A stretch of 64,000 nt of DNA from Actinoallomurus liliacearum (GCF_039542035.1 NZ_BAABHJ010000040.1:806001-870000), one strand, 5' to 3'; positions 49,540 through 58,536 are shown, numbered from the stretch's first letter. Notes: generated by a model from the letters alone, not told the origin. Numbers and translations: made by a program.

Positions 49540-50658
49540 TCAGGCGATCGCCCGGAGATCTGGGGCTGGTGGTTCCGCTGGTGGGGCCTGGTGGTGGTGC
49601 CGGGGTCCGGGCAAGGCGAGTCGCAGTATGCGTTTGTAGACCGATCCGGTCTGTCGGGCCAGTGAGCCGGAGGTGTAGGGGAGTCCGAATCGTTCGCACA
49701 GGGCGCGGATTCGTGGCGCGATCTCGGCGTACCGGTTGCTCGGCAGGTCGGGGAACAGGTGGTGCTCGATCTGGTGGCTGAGGTTGCCGCTCATGAGGTG
49801 GAGGAGGCGGCTGCCGTCGATGTTGCATGAGCCGAGCAGTTGGCGGACGTACCACTCGCCGCGGGTCTCGCCCTCCAACTGGTCTTCGGTGAAGACTTCG
49901 GCGCCTTCGGGGAAGTGGCCGCAGAAGATGATGGTGTGCGCCCAGACGTTGCGGGCCAGGTTCGCGGTCAGGTTGCCGAGTAGGACGGGTACGAAGCCGG
50001 GGCCGGCCAGCAGCGGGAACGCCAGGTAGTCCTTGACGATCTGGCGTCGTACCTTGCCGGCGATGGCGCGCGCTTGGGTCCAGGTCTCTTTCAGGCTCTT
50101 GTCCCCGGCCGGTATGCGTTCGACCTCCAGGTCGTACAGCGCGATGCCGTACTCGAAGACCAACGCGAGCAGCGTGTTGTAGATCGGCTGGAGAAGGTAG
50201 ACCGGATGCCAGGGTTGCTCCGGGCTGACCCGCAGCAGCGAATAGCCGATGTCGCGATCCTTGCCGAGCACGTTCGTCCAGGTGTGGTGCACGAAGTTGT
50301 GGGAGTGTTTCCACTGGTCGGCCGGGGAGGCGGTGTCCCACTCCCAGGTCGTGGAGTGGATCTTCGGATCGCGCATCCAGTCCCACTGCCCGTGCAGGAC
50401 GTTGTGGCCGATCTCCATGTTCTCCAGGATCTTCGCGGTGGCCAGCGCCGCAGTCCCGGCCATCCAGGCGGGCGGCAGCCAGGACGCGAACAGCAGGACG
50501 CGGCCGCCCAGCTCCAGCTTGCGCTGAGTCGCGATGACGCCGCGGATGTAGCGAGCGTCCCTGTCCCCGAGGCTCGCGATGATCTCTTCGCGGATCCGGT
50601 CCAGCTCACGGCCGAACTCCTCGACGTCGGCCGGAGTGACGAACGCGGTGGTCGACAT
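49540..50658 (-). CDS. Membrane fatty acid desaturase, DesA3-like
   Basis: The 372-residue enzyme has histidine boxes HNVLHGQ (~residue 95), HSHNFVHHTWTN (~130) and HQIEHHLFPDLP (~310). The surrounding sequence (ENMEIGHNVLHGQWDWMRDP) is that of the mycobacterial DesA3 stearoyl-CoA delta-9 desaturase group. It would introduce a double bond into stearoyl chains to keep membranes fluid. ATG 50658 begins 15 bp after the stop of the ferredoxin reductase gene, so the two form an operon. This matches DesA3 and its dedicated electron donor Rv3230c. Confidence 0.92.
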   Translation of the reverse strand: MSTTAFVTPADVEEFGRELDRIREEIIASLGDRDARYIRGVIATQRKLELGGRVLLFASWLPPAWMAGTAALATAKILENMEIGHNVLHGQWDWMRDPKIHSTTWEWDTASPADQWKHSHNFVHHTWTNVLGKDRDIGYSLLRVSPEQPWHPVYLLQPIYNTLLALVFEYGIALYDLEVERIPAGDKSLKETWTQARAIAGKVRRQIVKDYLAFPLLAGPGFVPVLLGNLTANLARNVWAHTIIFCGHFPEGAEVFTEDQLEGETRGEWYVRQLLGSCNIDGSRLLHLMSGNLSHQIEHHLFPDLPSNRYAEIAPRIRALCERFGLPYTSGSLARQTGSVYKRILRLALPGPRHHHQAPPAEPPAPDLRAIA

Positions 50659-50673
50659 GGTCCCCCCTCTGTG

Positions 50674-51816
50674 TCAAAGCTCTATCTCGACTGGGCCGGC
50701 GGCGGCCGACACACAGGTCTGGACGAGGTCGCCCGCTTCGCCGTGGATCTGGCCGGTGCGCAGGTCACGTACCTGCCCCGAGGCGAGCCGTCCCACGCAG
50801 CTGTGGCAGATCCCCATCCGGCAGCCGCTCGGCATGAGGACACCCGCCCGCTCCCCGGCGATCAGCAGCGACGTACCGCCGTCGGCGTCGGCCTGCCGAC
50901 CGCTCTTGGTGAACCGGATGCAGCCCCCCTCGCCCCCGGCCGTCGGTACGGCCGGGCGGAAGTGCTCGACATGCAGCCGATCAGGCGATCCGGCCCAGTG
51001 GTCCTCGGCCTCTTGGAGCATCCCGGCCGGCCCGCAGACCCACGCCGCGCGTTCGGCCCAGTCCGGGCACAGGTCCGGCACGTCGGCCGGCCTGAGACGC
51101 CCTCCGGTTCGCGTGTACCGCTCATACAGCCGCAGATTCGCGAACCGCGCCGCCAACGCCCGCAGCTCCGCGCCGAAGATGACATCTGCCGGCGTAGGCG
51201 CCGAATGCATCAGGACCACATCGGGCAACCCCCGATACCCGGCATCTCGGTGCGATACGGCGACTCCGGGCTCCGCCGCCCCCCTCGGGGCCGCGCCGGA
51301 CAGGAGGCCGCGCAGCATCGCCCGTACGGGCGTGATGCCGCTGCCGGCGGTCAGGAACAGCAGCCGCGGCGGTGGCGGTTCCGGGAGGACGAACTCCCCG
51401 TCCGGCCCGGCCAGGTGGACGATCACGCCAGGCGTCGCCTGCCGCACCAAGTAGCGGGAGACCAGCCCGTCCGGGGCCGCCTTGACGGTGATGGTGATGC
51501 ATCCGTCCGGGCGTCCCGGTGGGCAGGACAGCGAAAAGGTCCGCCAGTGACGCACTCCCGCGATATCGACGCCGATGCGGACCCACTGTCCCGGCCGGTG
51601 CCGAACCCAACCCTGGCCGGGACGGATCAAGAGCGTCGCCGCGTCGGCGGTCTCCGGGTGGATCGCCTGGATCCGGCCTCGCAGCTCCTGCCCGCACCAC
51701 AGCGGATCGAACAGCGCGAGATAGTCATCCGGAAGCAGTGGCGTGGTCAGCGACCGTACGGCGCCTGTCAGCCGCCGCAAGACGGCCGACCGGATGGTGG
51801 AGCCGGGCGTGCTCAA
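50674..51816 (-). CDS. Ferredoxin reductase (FAD/NAD(P)-2Fe-2S), electron donor of desaturase
   Basis: The 380-residue protein joins an FAD-binding barrel (HRPGQWVRIGVD, WRTFSLSCPP), an NAD(P)-binding domain (LFLTAGSGITPVRAML, WVCGPAGML), and a C-terminal plant-type 2Fe-2S domain with Cys ligands in PSGCRMGICHSC and the final VQTCVS. The length equals that of Rv3230c, the partner of DesA3. TTG 51816 is chosen because GGAGACC lies 8 bases upstream and the resulting length is right; longer frames upstream have no better start. Confidence 0.88.
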   Translation of the reverse strand: MSTPGSTIRSAVLRRLTGAVRSLTTPLLPDDYLALFDPLWCGQELRGRIQAIHPETADAATLLIRPGQGWVRHRPGQWVRIGVDIAGVRHWRTFSLSCPPGRPDGCITITVKAAPDGLVSRYLVRQATPGVIVHLAGPDGEFVLPEPPPPRLLFLTAGSGITPVRAMLRGLLSGAAPRGAAEPGVAVSHRDAGYRGLPDVVLMHSAPTPADVIFGAELRALAARFANLRLYERYTRTGGRLRPADVPDLCPDWAERAAWVCGPAGMLQEAEDHWAGSPDRLHVEHFRPAVPTAGGEGGCIRFTKSGRQADADGGTSLLIAGERAGVLMPSGCRMGICHSCVGRLASGQVRDLRTGQIHGEAGDLVQTCVSAAAGPVEIEL

Positions 51817-52107
51817 GAGGTAGGTCTCCAGCGCAGCGCCTGCAACCAGAACCTCGACCGCCGGTCGCCCCCATCGATCAGATCTGCCCCCATGATCCCC
51901 GTGATACCCGGCATGGAGACCGCGGATGCCGACGGCCGTCGAGTGGCGAGATGACAGGGAATCAAAAGCGTCACATCGGTTCGCGCCGGATTTGCCGGGG
52001 TATAACAAGAATTACCGAGGGCATTTCGTGCGCCGATAGCCAAGTTGACGTCGTCCTGGGCGTGTGAAGATCCGGTTTCTTTTCGGACCGAGGACGGGGC
52101 CGACGTC

Positions 52108-52752
52108 ATGGCGCCGCACGTCAGTGATCAAAATGATGTCCTTTCTTCCATCCCGCCGGCGTCGCGGTTGAGCCTGGATCCGGCGTTGAAGCGCCTGGGA
52201 ATCCTCGACGGCGGCTGGTGGCCGCGCTCCCGTAACGCGAGTGTGGAACTGCCGCTCCTCGTCTCGTTGCTGAACGCACGGGTCGGCGCGATCGTGCGGC
52301 TCGGTATCGATGCCCGCGACTGGGACGACGTCCCTCGCCGCCTCACGATCGACGGGCACGCGGTGCGGGTCGGGCGTTTCGCCGACGTGAACCACAAGAT
52401 CATCGTGACCCGTGGCCCGCAAGACCACATCTTGGTACTTGTCATACCGCCCCAGGCGTCAACGGCTTCGGCGAAAGCCGCCCTGGCGATGGCGGCCGCC
52501 GGCAAGAACAGCGGCAGGCCCGAGGAGATCCTTGCCGCCGCCGGCATCGACAACATGGTCGAGACGAACACGCGCCAGGCGGCCCCGGCCGATGATCATC
52601 GCTCACGCGGCCGGGAACCTCGCCGTGCGGGCGCCGGCAGCGTACGCCCCATGGTGACCGAGGACGCCCCGCTGGATGAGCCAGGTGAGATCGGCCGCTG
52701 GCTCGACGACGGCGCGCCCACCTCGGACCTTCCGGCGACGTACCCGAACTGA
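52108..52752 (+). CDS. DUF5994 family protein (2)
   Basis: The 214-residue protein has the DUF5994 core at residues ~15-125: ALKRLGILDGGWWPRSRNAS, VELPLLVSLLNARVGAIVRL, DWDDVPRRLTIDG, VRVGRFADVNHKII and HILVLVIPP. A C-terminal extension of ~85 residues, with an Ala/Lys helix (AKAALAMAAAGKNSGRPEE), is absent from the other copies. ATG 52108 is preferred because it places the core near the start. It is divergent from the desaturase-reductase operon. Confidence 0.8.
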   Translation: MAPHVSDQNDVLSSIPPASRLSLDPALKRLGILDGGWWPRSRNASVELPLLVSLLNARVGAIVRLGIDARDWDDVPRRLTIDGHAVRVGRFADVNHKIIVTRGPQDHILVLVIPPQASTASAKAALAMAAAGKNSGRPEEILAAAGIDNMVETNTRQAAPADDHRSRGREPRRAGAGSVRPMVTEDAPLDEPGEIGRWLDDGAPTSDLPATYPN

Positions 52753-52872
52753 TGCAGCCCGCGAAGGCGGGGACGAGGATGGGTCGGCGAGCCGGCTCAT
52801 CCTCGGCGAACGCGTTCAGCGGGAAGCGTAGGCGACGGACCGATGAGAGCCACCACGGCTCGAGGAGGGGAC

Positions 52873-53238
52873 ATGCTGGCCGTCTTGACTACGGCGTTGT
52901 GGGTCGTTCGTCGGACCGGCGATCGGATGATCCAGCGCTGGCGCTACCAGATCGAGAGCACGCCGGCGACGCCGAGACGGCGCCGAGAGTTGGCCGGTGT
53001 GATGCGCGGCCTGCCCGGCCGATACACCGACCGGGTTCCCACGGGCACGCTCCGGCAGATCACCGGCTCGGCCGCCGCCGGGCAGTGGGAGCAGGCCCTC
53101 GACCAGCTGATCACGGTCCTGGACCGTCTCGCCCCCGGAATAACCCCGCGGGAACGCGATGAACTGCGGGCCCTCTCCACCGCGCTGGAAATGCCGACCG
53201 CGCGGGTCGATGTCCTCGTTCCATCACCACCTCGGTGA
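52873..53238 (+). CDS. Hypothetical protein, 121 residues
   Basis: A strong ribosome binding site, GAGGAGGGGAC, precedes ATG 52873. The product begins MLAVLTTALWVVRRTGDRMI, perhaps a weak membrane anchor, and continues with basic and helical segments (RRRRELAGVMRGLPGRYTDR, WEQALDQLITVLDRLAPGIT, RDELRALSTALEMP). I do not recognise a family. It follows the DUF5994 gene in the same direction and may be its partner. Confidence 0.6.
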   Translation: MLAVLTTALWVVRRTGDRMIQRWRYQIESTPATPRRRRELAGVMRGLPGRYTDRVPTGTLRQITGSAAAGQWEQALDQLITVLDRLAPGITPRERDELRALSTALEMPTARVDVLVPSPPR

Positions 53239-53312
53239 GCGTCACCACACCCATCCCGGGGTCGTTAGAGGCTGTTCGGCGACTCGTGCCTCAGCCGCGA
53301 CGGCAGGCGGCC

Positions 53313-53613
53313 AAGACCGTGCTGATCGATGTCGGCCCGCTCGAGGTGAAGGTGCCCCGTGATGGGCCGGCACATTCGAGCCGGGCTGAGTGTGTTCACC
53401 GAGATCGAGCACCGCGGCGTGGACGACGTGTTCATGCTGGTCTGCGGTGGGCTCAAGGACCTGCCGGAGGCGATGGAACCGCGCCGCCGGACGCGGACGC
53501 TGGTACGGGGTCTGCTGGCGGGACTCCCGCGCAAGAACTGCTGGACGTCGGCCGAGCACGCCGGCCTGTGCGCGGCTCCGCATCGCAAGGAGTACGCCGA
53601 CAGTTGCTGCTGA
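53313..53613 (+). pseudogene. Chimeric transposase debris: IS256-like then IS701-like
   Basis: Three blocks lie in shifting frames. KTVLIDVGPLEVKVPRD (53313-) and VFTEIEHRGVDDVFMLVCGG / LKDLPEA (53392-53472) match the DDE-domain entrance of IS256-family transposases (TKTVLTEVGPVxIEVPRD; VLTEIKNRGxxDVCIVVCDG). Then RTRTLVRGLLAGLPRKNCWT / SAEHAG (53485-53566) matches the start of IS701-family transposases. Neither is complete; one element seems to have inserted in or recombined with the other before both decayed. Confidence 0.6.
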
Positions 53614-53818
53614 TCGGACGGAACCGCCGCACCGGCGATGCGGTTTGGATCAAAATCATGGCGTGCACCACCCCGCCGCCCAGGGTGTTTCTTCCGGAAA
53701 GGTCGGGTAAGGGCCTTTTAGCATTGAATTCTCTCCGAATCGGACCTCTTGGCGACCTGCTGCGGTCGCTCGGCCGGCGCGGGAACGGTTCCGTTGGCCT
53801 CGGACGGGGGAGTTGATC

Positions 53819-54388
53819 ATGAACGGCATCGTTGTGGGCGTGGCCGTCGTTGTGGGTTACCTGTTGGGCCGGACACGGAAGCTGAAGCTGGTGATGACCC
53901 TGGCGGCTGCCAGAGCGTCCGGCCGGCTCGGCAAGAACTCCGCCGGGCTGGTGAAGCAGGGCACCGAACTGCTCGGTTCCTCGCCCGAAGTCAGAACGCT
54001 CACCGAGACCGTACGCGGCCGGCTCCTTCAGGCGGGCAAGGCGGCGGCGGTGGCGGCGGTCAACAGCCAGATCGATGCGTTGAGCGACCGGCTCCAGGAA
54101 CGCACCCGATCGCTGGGCCGCCCCGCCGCGCCTACTCGAGGCACGGGCCAGGGAGACGATGAGGCCGACGAGGGCCGCTCGGGTCGGGTCGCGGCCGACG
54201 AGAAGGAAGGCTATGAAGAGGATCCGGTGATGGGGGAGCGGGAGGAACGGCCGAGGCGGCGTCCGGCGGCCGCAGGCGATCGTCCGCGCCCGCAGCACCA
54301 TGAGCCAGACACCGAACCCGAAGACGATGACGAAGCGGAACAGGCCGGGCAGGCGGGCCGGCCGCCCGTACGGCGGAGCCGGAGGTGA
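53819..54388 (+). CDS. Membrane-anchored protein of gas-vesicle-cluster type
   Basis: The 189-residue product starts with a membrane segment, MNGIVVGVAVVVGYLLGRTR / KLKLVMTLAAARASG, the pattern of a small protein often found in actinobacterial gas-vesicle gene clusters next to an SRPBCC gene. A helical, Gln/Thr-rich middle (~40-100) and an acidic, proline-rich low-complexity tail (~110-189) follow. ATG 53819 has GGGGGAG upstream. It ends 5 bp before the GTG of the SRPBCC gene, so the two are coupled. No gvp structural gene is present in the window. Confidence 0.65.
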   Translation: MNGIVVGVAVVVGYLLGRTRKLKLVMTLAAARASGRLGKNSAGLVKQGTELLGSSPEVRTLTETVRGRLLQAGKAAAVAAVNSQIDALSDRLQERTRSLGRPAAPTRGTGQGDDEADEGRSGRVAADEKEGYEEDPVMGEREERPRRRPAAAGDRPRPQHHEPDTEPEDDDEAEQAGQAGRPPVRRSRR

Positions 54389-54393
54389 GAGCT

Positions 54394-55500
54394 GTGACCG
54401 ACCGACTTCAAGAGACCGCGCAACGCGTCGCGGGAAAGGCGCCGGGTGGAAGTCTCATGCAGGACCTGCACACCGACCGCCTGACCGGCGAGGTGCAGAA
54501 ACTACTGACGGCGGTGGCGAATCGGGGTGCGACCTCACTGCTCGGCAAGGTCGAGGGCGTCACCGGACGGCTCACCGACTACTCCGAAATGGGCGGCTCG
54601 GGGCTGTTGTCGGCGCTGACCGGAAAATCCGGGGGCGCAGGCGTGCTGTCGATGCTCACCGGCGGGGGAGGCGGCGACGGTTCGTCGCTGAGGGACCGGC
54701 TGGCTCCCGGCTTTAATGCGCTCAAGGCGTACACCAAGACGAAACTGCAGCAGAAGTTCGGCAAGAGCGGCGGTAAGGGAAAGAAGTTCAAGATCACCAA
54801 CATCGTCGAAACCCTCGACGTCGGCGTACCGCTGCGTCTGGCCTATAACCAGTGGACCCAGTTCGAGGATTTCCCCAGCTTCATGAAGAAGGTGGAGAGC
54901 GTCGAACAGGCGGCTGATGAGAAGCTCAACTGGAAGGCGCAGGTCTTCTGGTCGCACCGGACCTGGGAGTCGACCATCCTCGAACAGATCCCTGACAAGC
55001 GCATCGTGTGGCGCTCCAAGGGACCCAAGGGCTGGGTGGACGGTGCCGTCACCTTCCACGAACTCGCGCCAGAACTCACCCGCATCGCGCTGGTCCTCGA
55101 GTACCACCCGCAGGGGTTCTTCGAGAAGACGGGCAACCTCTGGCGCGCCCAGGGCCGCCGGGCCCGGCTGGAGTTCAAGCACTTCCGCCGCCACGTCATG
55201 ACACAGGCGATCCTGCGCCCGGACGAGATCGAGGGCTGGCGCGGTGAGATCCGCGACAGCCAGGTCGTCAAGGACCACCAGACCGCCCTGCGTGAGGAGA
55301 AGCAATCGCCCGAAGAACCCGAAGAACCCGAAGGGCGCGAAGAACTCGAAGAGTCCGGCGAGTACGAGGGTGAGGGCGAACAGGTCGAGGAACCGGAACA
55401 CGCGGGCGAACAAGGCGAGAAGCACCAGGGCCAGGAGAAAGAAGATCGCGAACCCGAAGGCCGGAGGCGAGCCGAAGCGGCGCGAGCGCGGCGGGGATGA
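54394..55500 (+). CDS. SRPBCC (START/Bet v1-like) domain protein
   Basis: The 368-residue protein has an N-terminal helical/Gly-rich region (~1-130), a SRPBCC domain (~130-275: ETLDVGVPLRLAYNQWTQFE, DFPSFMKKVESVEQAADEKL, RIVWRSKGPKGWVDGAVTFH), and a highly acidic tail of ~80 residues rich in Glu/Pro. The same three-part form accompanies gas-vesicle clusters in actinomycetes. It probably binds a hydrophobic ligand or acts at membranes; no catalysis is proven. GTG 54394 follows GGAGGTGAGAGCT. Confidence 0.8.
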   Translation: MTDRLQETAQRVAGKAPGGSLMQDLHTDRLTGEVQKLLTAVANRGATSLLGKVEGVTGRLTDYSEMGGSGLLSALTGKSGGAGVLSMLTGGGGGDGSSLRDRLAPGFNALKAYTKTKLQQKFGKSGGKGKKFKITNIVETLDVGVPLRLAYNQWTQFEDFPSFMKKVESVEQAADEKLNWKAQVFWSHRTWESTILEQIPDKRIVWRSKGPKGWVDGAVTFHELAPELTRIALVLEYHPQGFFEKTGNLWRAQGRRARLEFKHFRRHVMTQAILRPDEIEGWRGEIRDSQVVKDHQTALREEKQSPEEPEEPEGREELEESGEYEGEGEQVEEPEHAGEQGEKHQGQEKEDREPEGRRRAEAARARRG

Positions 55501-55574
55501 TGTACCGCACCGGTCGGTGAGGGAGTCCTCACACGCGACGGCCGGGCAACGGCGCATGCCCCTCGGTGAGCCCC

Positions 55575-55689
55575 GCCCGGCCAGGGAGCGCAGCACGCTC
55601 TCGGAGACCCCGCGCAGGTTGCCGCGTTCCATGATGTAGTACGCCGTGCTGACTCCCGCGAGCTGGGCGACCTCCTCGCGGCGCACGCA
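55575..55689 (-). pseudogene. XRE helix-turn-helix fragment, inverted relative to its own ligand domain
   Basis: On the minus strand the frame reads RREEVAQLAGVSTAYYIMER followed by GNLRGVSESVLRSLAG. This is the N-terminal DNA-binding part of an XRE/MmyB-type regulator, which normally runs straight into LxDAExxHLxDLARAA. That continuation lies instead on the plus strand from 55,698, head to head, 8 bp away. The HTH segment has therefore been inverted in place. Confidence 0.6.
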
Positions 55690-55697
55690 CCCTGCGC

Positions 55698-56185
55698 ATG
55701 AACGACGCCGAGACCCAGCACCTATTCGACCTCGCCCGCGCGGCCTCCGAAGGCACCAGGACACGTCGCGCCAAGCCTCGGCCGGCCCGGCTGCCCCAGC
55801 GTGCGGCGCAGCTGATCGACACCATGTCCGACGTAGCCACGGTCGCCCTCGGGCCCCTCGGCGACGTGCTCGCGGCCAACACCCTGGGACGTGCACTGTT
55901 CCCGCACCTCTTCCCCGACAACGGCCGGCCCCTCAACCACACGCGCTACCTCTTCCTCGACGACCGCGCCCGCGACTACTACGCCGACTGGGAACACGAC
56001 GCCCGCCACGTCGTCTCGGCCCTGCGCCTGATCGCCGGCCACGACCCGTCCAATCCCGCCCTCATGGCTCTCATCGGGGAGCTCGCCACCCACAGCCCCG
56101 AGTTCCGCACCTGGTGGGCAGGCCACACCGTGACCGTCCACGCGGCCGGAACAAAAGCGATCCGCCATCCTGTCGTCGGCGCACG
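55698..56185 (+). pseudogene. MmyB-like ligand-binding domain of an XRE regulator, truncated
   Basis: The frame reads MNDAETQHLFDLARAASEG, VATVALGPLGDVLAANTLGR, ALFPHLFPD, RARDYYADWEHDARHVVSAL, HSPEFRTWWAGHTVTVH and KAIRHPVVG. It matches the MmyB-like ligand-binding domain of XRE regulators up to the HPVVG motif. After this the frame loses similarity, and the last ~60 residues of the domain are replaced by an inverted fragment of a related gene. Without its HTH it cannot act as a regulator. Confidence 0.65.
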
Positions 56186-56256
56186 GAGGTCTTGCGGTCG
56201 GCGCGCCGGACCGCCACCTCGTGCTCGGCCCACAGCCGCCGGAACTCGGCGCTCAA
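56183..56256 (-). pseudogene. Inverted fragment of a second MmyB-type regulator
   Basis: The minus strand encodes LSAEFRRLWAEHEVAVRRAD followed by RKTSV, the same part of the MmyB domain as HSPEFRTWWAGH on the plus strand just before it, but from a diverged paralogue. The two homologous segments are joined head to head at the HPVVG region. Confidence 0.5.
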
Positions 56257-56617
56257 AACAGCCGGAAGCCACCTTCGCCCAGATCGACGCCCACCTGCGT
56301 CAGATCGGCTCCCCACGGGGAGGATCTGCCCGACGGCGTAGGCGGTCAGATCCTTGGAGAAGCCGTCGCGGGCCGACGGCAGGGACGCCGTGCGTGATCC
56401 GGCCGACAGCATGATGCCGATCGCCGCGCTCGTGCCGGCTTCTCTGGAGTCACGTTCGTTCGAATGACGCGGTCGTGGGCCGCCCGCATTGACACGCGTC
56501 ACCTGAACCTGCTGACCAATGCCGAATTCGACGGCGATCCATTACCGGAGGACGTACGGCCGTACGTGCCGGTATGGCGGGTTCTCTCAGGCGTCGGCGA
56601 GACTCATCGCCGGGTCG

Positions 56618-57373
56618 CTACCGCCTCCTGGTGGCGAACGTGAGGATCTCCGCGGCTTGGTGTTCGTCGTTGATCACCGCGCGGGCGACCTCGCTGAGCA
56701 GCCGGTTGTGGGTCCGGGCATAGGCGCGCATGTGCCGGAAGGCCTCATCGACGTCGATCCGTCCGTAGCCGGAGAGAGTGCCCTTGGCCTGTTCGATGAT
56801 GATGCGGCTGTTCAGGGCCCCCTGGAGTTGATCCACGATGGCCTCACTCCGGGTGAGGGCGCGTTGGTGGAGGATCGCGATCGTCGTGATGTCGGCCAGG
56901 GCTTGGCCGAGCGCGAGGTCTCCATTGGACAGAGGGCTGGTGACGGTGCGGAACAGGTTGATGGTACCGATCGTCTGTTCTCGCAGCAGCATCGGCAGCG
57001 CGTGGACGGTGCGGAACCCCTGCCGCTGCGCTTCGGCCACGAAGCCGGGCCACCGCTCGCGCCAGCGCGTCAGATCGACTGCGGTGACAGGTCTTCCGGT
57101 GTGGAAGCATTGCAGGCAGGGACCATCGTGGTCGGCCTGCAACTGGAACAGCTCCACCATTCTGGCCTGCTCGTTGGAGGAGGCCAGAAGACCGAGACGC
57201 CCGTGTCCGTCGGTGAGCAACAGGCCCACGGCCGTCACGTCGAGCAGGTCGGCGCAGTGGGTGGCCAGGCGATGCGCCAGATCGATGACGTCGTAGTCGC
57301 CGGTGATCGTATCGGCGATGTCGATGAAGGCCGACATCAGCGCCGGCTCCCTGGGGATGAGCGGCGAACTCAT
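56618..57373 (-). CDS. GAF and ANTAR domain RNA-binding regulator (2nd of tandem pair)
   Basis: The 251-residue protein has a GAF domain (~15-165: HCADLLDVTAVGLLLTDGHG, GPCLQCFHTGRPVTAVDLTR, ALPMLLREQTIGTINLFRT) and a C-terminal ANTAR domain (~185-245: LQGALNSRIIIEQAKGTLSG, DEAFRHMRAYARTHNRLLSE). ANTAR dimers bind paired RNA hairpins and prevent transcription termination; GAF senses a small ligand. ATG 57373 lies 2 bp after the stop of the preceding gene, so the two are translationally linked. Confidence 0.92.
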   Translation of the reverse strand: MSSPLIPREPALMSAFIDIADTITGDYDVIDLAHRLATHCADLLDVTAVGLLLTDGHGRLGLLASSNEQARMVELFQLQADHDGPCLQCFHTGRPVTAVDLTRWRERWPGFVAEAQRQGFRTVHALPMLLREQTIGTINLFRTVTSPLSNGDLALGQALADITTIAILHQRALTRSEAIVDQLQGALNSRIIIEQAKGTLSGYGRIDVDEAFRHMRAYARTHNRLLSEVARAVINDEHQAAEILTFATRRR

Positions 57374-57375
57374 GA

Positions 57376-58116
57376 CTACTCCCCTTCGCTCTGTCCCTTC
57401 TCTGTGGGGATCTGCAGCCGACCGGTCAGCACGTCGTCGGCGACCGCCTCCAGCGACCGTGAATGGCTGAACGCGTGCGCGCGCAGTCTGGCCAGTGCGT
57501 CCTCGGTGGAGATGCCGAGTCGCCCGGCCACCGACCCGACGGCCTGATAAACCAGGGCATGAGCGCGCGTGGACATGCTGAACAGGTCGATCTCACCGTC
57601 CGAGCCCTCTGCCGAGCGGATCTTGAAGTTCAGCAGTACGGTGGTCACCGCGTCGGCCACCACGAGCGCCTCGGCCGTCTCGGCCAGCGGGCCTGTCCGC
57701 GCGCGGTGACAGTCCAGGACACCGATCCCGATCACACCGACCAGCAGCGGAAAAGCGAACAGCGCGGCCGCTCCGGCGGTCTCGGCTTCGCGCGTGAACA
57801 TGGGCCACCGGGCACGTGCTTCGTCCGCCTGCACGTCCGGCACCAGCACCGGCCGAGCGGTACCGAACGCGGTCACACATGGTCCCTCGCCGAGACGGAA
57901 CTGAAGTTCCTCGATCCGGGCGCCCACGTCGTCACTTGCTCCAAGTAGCATGCGTCCACCGGCCGGGTCCCGTGTCATCAGGGAGAGACCCACACCGTCG
58001 ACGGGCAAAGCGCCGATACACGCATCACACAACTGTTCGGGTAGCTCCGCTGCCTCCGCAGGAGAGGCCACGATTCTCGCCAATGCTCCTGCCAGCCGAA
58101 CACGATCAACAGCCAT
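57376..58116 (-). CDS. GAF and ANTAR domain regulator (1st of tandem pair)
   Basis: The 246-residue protein again has GAF (~20-165: CDACIGALPVDGVGLSLMTR, RLGEGPCVTAFGTARPVLVP, FAFPLLVGVIGIGVLDCHR) and ANTAR (~185-240: ALVYQAVGSVAGRLGISTED, ALARLRAHAFSHSRSLEAVA) domains. Compared with its neighbour the GAF part is more distant from the consensus. ATG 58116 is the natural start. It leads a two-gene operon of ANTAR proteins that may form heterodimers. Confidence 0.92.
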   Translation of the reverse strand: MAVDRVRLAGALARIVASPAEAAELPEQLCDACIGALPVDGVGLSLMTRDPAGGRMLLGASDDVGARIEELQFRLGEGPCVTAFGTARPVLVPDVQADEARARWPMFTREAETAGAAALFAFPLLVGVIGIGVLDCHRARTGPLAETAEALVVADAVTTVLLNFKIRSAEGSDGEIDLFSMSTRAHALVYQAVGSVAGRLGISTEDALARLRAHAFSHSRSLEAVADDVLTGRLQIPTEKGQSEGE

Positions 58117-58536
58117 GGCGTCCCGCCAACCGGCTCGATAGTCCGGCCGGGTACGCCACGGGCGTCTGGATGAACGCATCCGACCCTTGTTCGTTCTCCA
58201 ACTCAAGGCTATACCCGCAACCAGGCGCGAAAACCCTCTGACCAGGGGCGACCAACGCGGGCGCTGCACGAGTGAATCGTTCCATCCTGGACAGTGCCGC
58301 CGACCGGCGAGCCTGGCCACCCCGAGGGGCTGAGCGGGAACGGCCGCCGCTTCACCGGCCGGCGAATACCGTCCACCCTGTCTGCGCGGCCCGCTCCCTG
58401 GACACGAGAGTAGAGTGTGAATAGCGGTGCCGCCCCAGACCCTGGCGACGTCCAGACCTTCATGGAGCCCCAGGAAGAGGCGGCAGATGACCTGGCAACG
58501 ACCAACACACCCCGTATCCGGGCAGGCGGAAGCGCG

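Noticed and set aside
47995..49665. A 556-codon plus-strand frame over the TerC gene
   Set aside because: TerC motifs and membrane helices occur only in the GTG 48317 frame; the longer frame is Arg/Gly-rich shadow.
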